Assembly (NCBI RefSeq): GCF_021530565.1 | Contig: NZ_JAKGBI010000007.1 | Location: 1 to 64,000 of the forward strand | Length of the DNA: 64,000 nt | Direction of reading: 5' to 3' | From: Pseudoalteromonas sp. SMS1 | GTDB lineage: Bacteria; Pseudomonadota; Gammaproteobacteria; Enterobacterales; Alteromonadaceae | In this document: positions 63,074 through 64,000 of the stretch, piece by piece | How positions within the stretch are numbered: the first letter of the stretch is position 1 | How the letters are laid out: every line of letters begins with the position of its first letter | Notes under the pieces: model-generated | The model's input: the letters and a program-made list of their open reading frames with translations, nothing else | What the model was told of the DNA's origin: nothing | Database searches by the model: none | Translations under genes and position numbers: made by a program

Positions 63074-63215
63074 TATAAATAACCCAATTCAGTCGTAAAA
63101 ATGTCATAGAGTGAAGGCATACTGCTCACCATTCGCTGTTTAGCTGATATCTAAAAAGCGTTTGACTTCTTTTAGCATTGTTTAGAGCAATAGACTCAAG
63201 ATCCCCCAACCTTGA

Positions 63216-63246
63216 TATGCGGGTTTAAAACCCCGCATAGTTTTTA
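63216..63246 (+). terminator. Intrinsic terminator
   Basis: TATGCGGG, 8-nt loop, CCCGCATA, then G and TTTTTATT. It lies 143 nt past the MFS gene. Between them (63074-63215) no gene is seen. Confidence 0.7.
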
Positions 63247-63323
63247 TTATTTGCAATAAAGCATTTTCAAATTTTTGTTAACCCATTACACTAACGTCGA
63301 AGTCAAAAAAAGAACAATATGCC

Positions 63324-63962
63324 ATGCTAAACCCCGAATACTTGTTTTCTTTTGCTGTAGCAAGTCTTGTTATTGCAGTTGCCCCAGGCCCGTCAAATGC
63401 TTTTTTAATGGCACAAACCTTTACCAATGGGAGAACCGCAGGAATGCAAAGTGCGCTTGGGTTTGCATTGGGTGGAGTAGTGCACACATTATTTGCTGTT
63501 ATTGGCCTGTCAGCAATCCTCAAAGCATCCGAGACGGCTTACACGGCGGTTCAGTATTTAGGGGCTGCGTATCTTGCATATCTGGGTGTCATGACACTCA
63601 AGGATACCTTTGGTAAACCTTCGAAAGAAGCACAGCAAGACGCAGAGATTGAGGCAGATAAACCAAATAAAAATGTGACGTTGCAAGCGATGATGACCGA
63701 AGTACTCAATCCTAAAGTGGCACTATTCTTTATCGCATTTATTCCACAATTTGTTGATACCACTTTGGTGGTTTCAACAACATTACAACTCGCTTTATTT
63801 GGTCTGCTCTACCCTATTTTAGCTTTTCCCATAGACTGTGCATATGTATATGGAGGAGATAAAATCGCAGGATATTTTAGAGCACATCCACAGGCTCCGC
63901 TTTGGATAGACAGAATTTCGGGTGCCATATTTATTGCACTGGCAGTAAACCTCCTCTTATAG
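63324..63962 (+). CDS. LysE family amino-acid exporter
   Basis: 212 residues with six predicted TMs. The N-terminus LVIAVAPGPSNAFLMAQTF (~15-33) and the segment GYLAYLGV-like AAYLAYLGVMTLKD (~80-92) fit the LysE/RhtB family of amino-acid or homoserine-lactone exporters. An acidic cytoplasmic loop (about 93-115) is unusually Gln/Asp/Glu-rich. The substrate is unknown. The ribosome site is weak. Confidence 0.85.
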   Translation: MLNPEYLFSFAVASLVIAVAPGPSNAFLMAQTFTNGRTAGMQSALGFALGGVVHTLFAVIGLSAILKASETAYTAVQYLGAAYLAYLGVMTLKDTFGKPSKEAQQDAEIEADKPNKNVTLQAMMTEVLNPKVALFFIAFIPQFVDTTLVVSTTLQLALFGLLYPILAFPIDCAYVYGGDKIAGYFRAHPQAPLWIDRISGAIFIALAVNLLL

Positions 63963-63974
63963 AAGGGCTCGCTT

Positions 63975-64000
63975 ATGGAACAGAAACATTCAACGATTCC
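63975..64000 (+). CDS. Possible start of next gene, cut by window end
   Basis: An ATG preceded by AAGGG at 8 nt opens a frame that is still open at the window edge (MEQKHSTI). It is too short to identify. It would lie 12 nt after the LysE gene. Confidence 0.3.

Noticed and set aside
63074..63323. Possible small RNA between the MFS and LysE genes, with a TTGACT hexamer and a terminator at 63216-63246.
   Set aside because: No acceptable -10 element lies at the right distance, and the terminator can belong to the MFS gene.

Overview
The window looks like chromosomal DNA of a marine gammaproteobacterium, most likely Pseudoalteromonas or a close relative in the Alteromonadales. The reasons are moderate-to-low GC, the gammaproteobacterial order metY-rimP-nusA-infB-rbfA-truB-rpsO-pnp-nlpI, a DUF3019/MipA pair, a six-gene mrp (mnh) antiporter operon with a fused A-B subunit, TyrR, and a tyrosine-catabolism pair (hppD, fahA). 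The genus is inferred from gene content and protein resemblance, not from a search. I see no rRNA, insertion sequence, prophage or CRISPR array.

Layout. 1-5.5 kb, minus strand: cnoX, topB and a methyl-accepting chemotaxis protein. 5.7-11.5 kb, minus: mnhABCDEFG Na+/H+ antiporter. 11.7-13.8 kb, minus: a HExxH protein and nlpI. 13.9-23.2 kb, minus: the translation/RNA-decay cluster from initiator tRNA to pnp, with promoters, hairpins and a long dyad in the pnp leader. 23.3-29.6 kb: accessory secreted or envelope proteins: a delta-class carbonic anhydrase-like protein, a degenerate globin, a lipoprotein, DUF3019/MipA, and a three-gene unit of zinc phospholipase-like protein, parvulin-like protein and membrane-anchored coiled-coil protein. 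29.7-34.7 kb: dapE, ompW, a thioesterase, a small secreted protein and tyrR. 34.9-53.6 kb, plus: a seven-gene, tightly overlapping operon. 53.8-64 kb: a DUF642-type secreted protein, a POT peptide transporter, hppD, fahA, an M23 peptidase with bactofilin, a DUF4442 protein, a Bcr/CflA-type MFS transporter and a LysE-family exporter.

The main discovery candidate is the 18.7-kb operon at 34870-53586. It contains recognisable homologues of all three core poly-gamma-glutamate (PGA) synthesis proteins, PgsB/CapB (amide ligase), PgsC/CapC (membrane partner) and PgsA/CapA (surface protein), but heavily remodelled for a Gram-negative envelope. The CapA homologue is a lipoprotein. The CapC unit is present twice in one polypeptide and is fused to a ~670-residue periplasmic region. 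The CapB ligase carries a ~700-residue helical extension. The operon also encodes a CHASE2-GAF-PAS membrane sensor with no output domain, a membrane-anchored periplasmic protein, a small secreted metallohydrolase-like protein whose fold pattern seems to recur, degenerate, inside the CapC fusion, and a 1432-residue protein with a helical repeat region and a C-terminal outer-membrane barrel. The simplest model is a machine that makes a PGA-like amide-linked polymer at the inner membrane and exports it across the outer membrane, comparable in layout to the Pga/Bcs exopolysaccharide exporters. Product and function are inferred.

A second theme is tyrosine control. tyrR has a TyrR-box-like site (10/12) in its own upstream region, and a near-perfect one (11/12) lies upstream of hppD.
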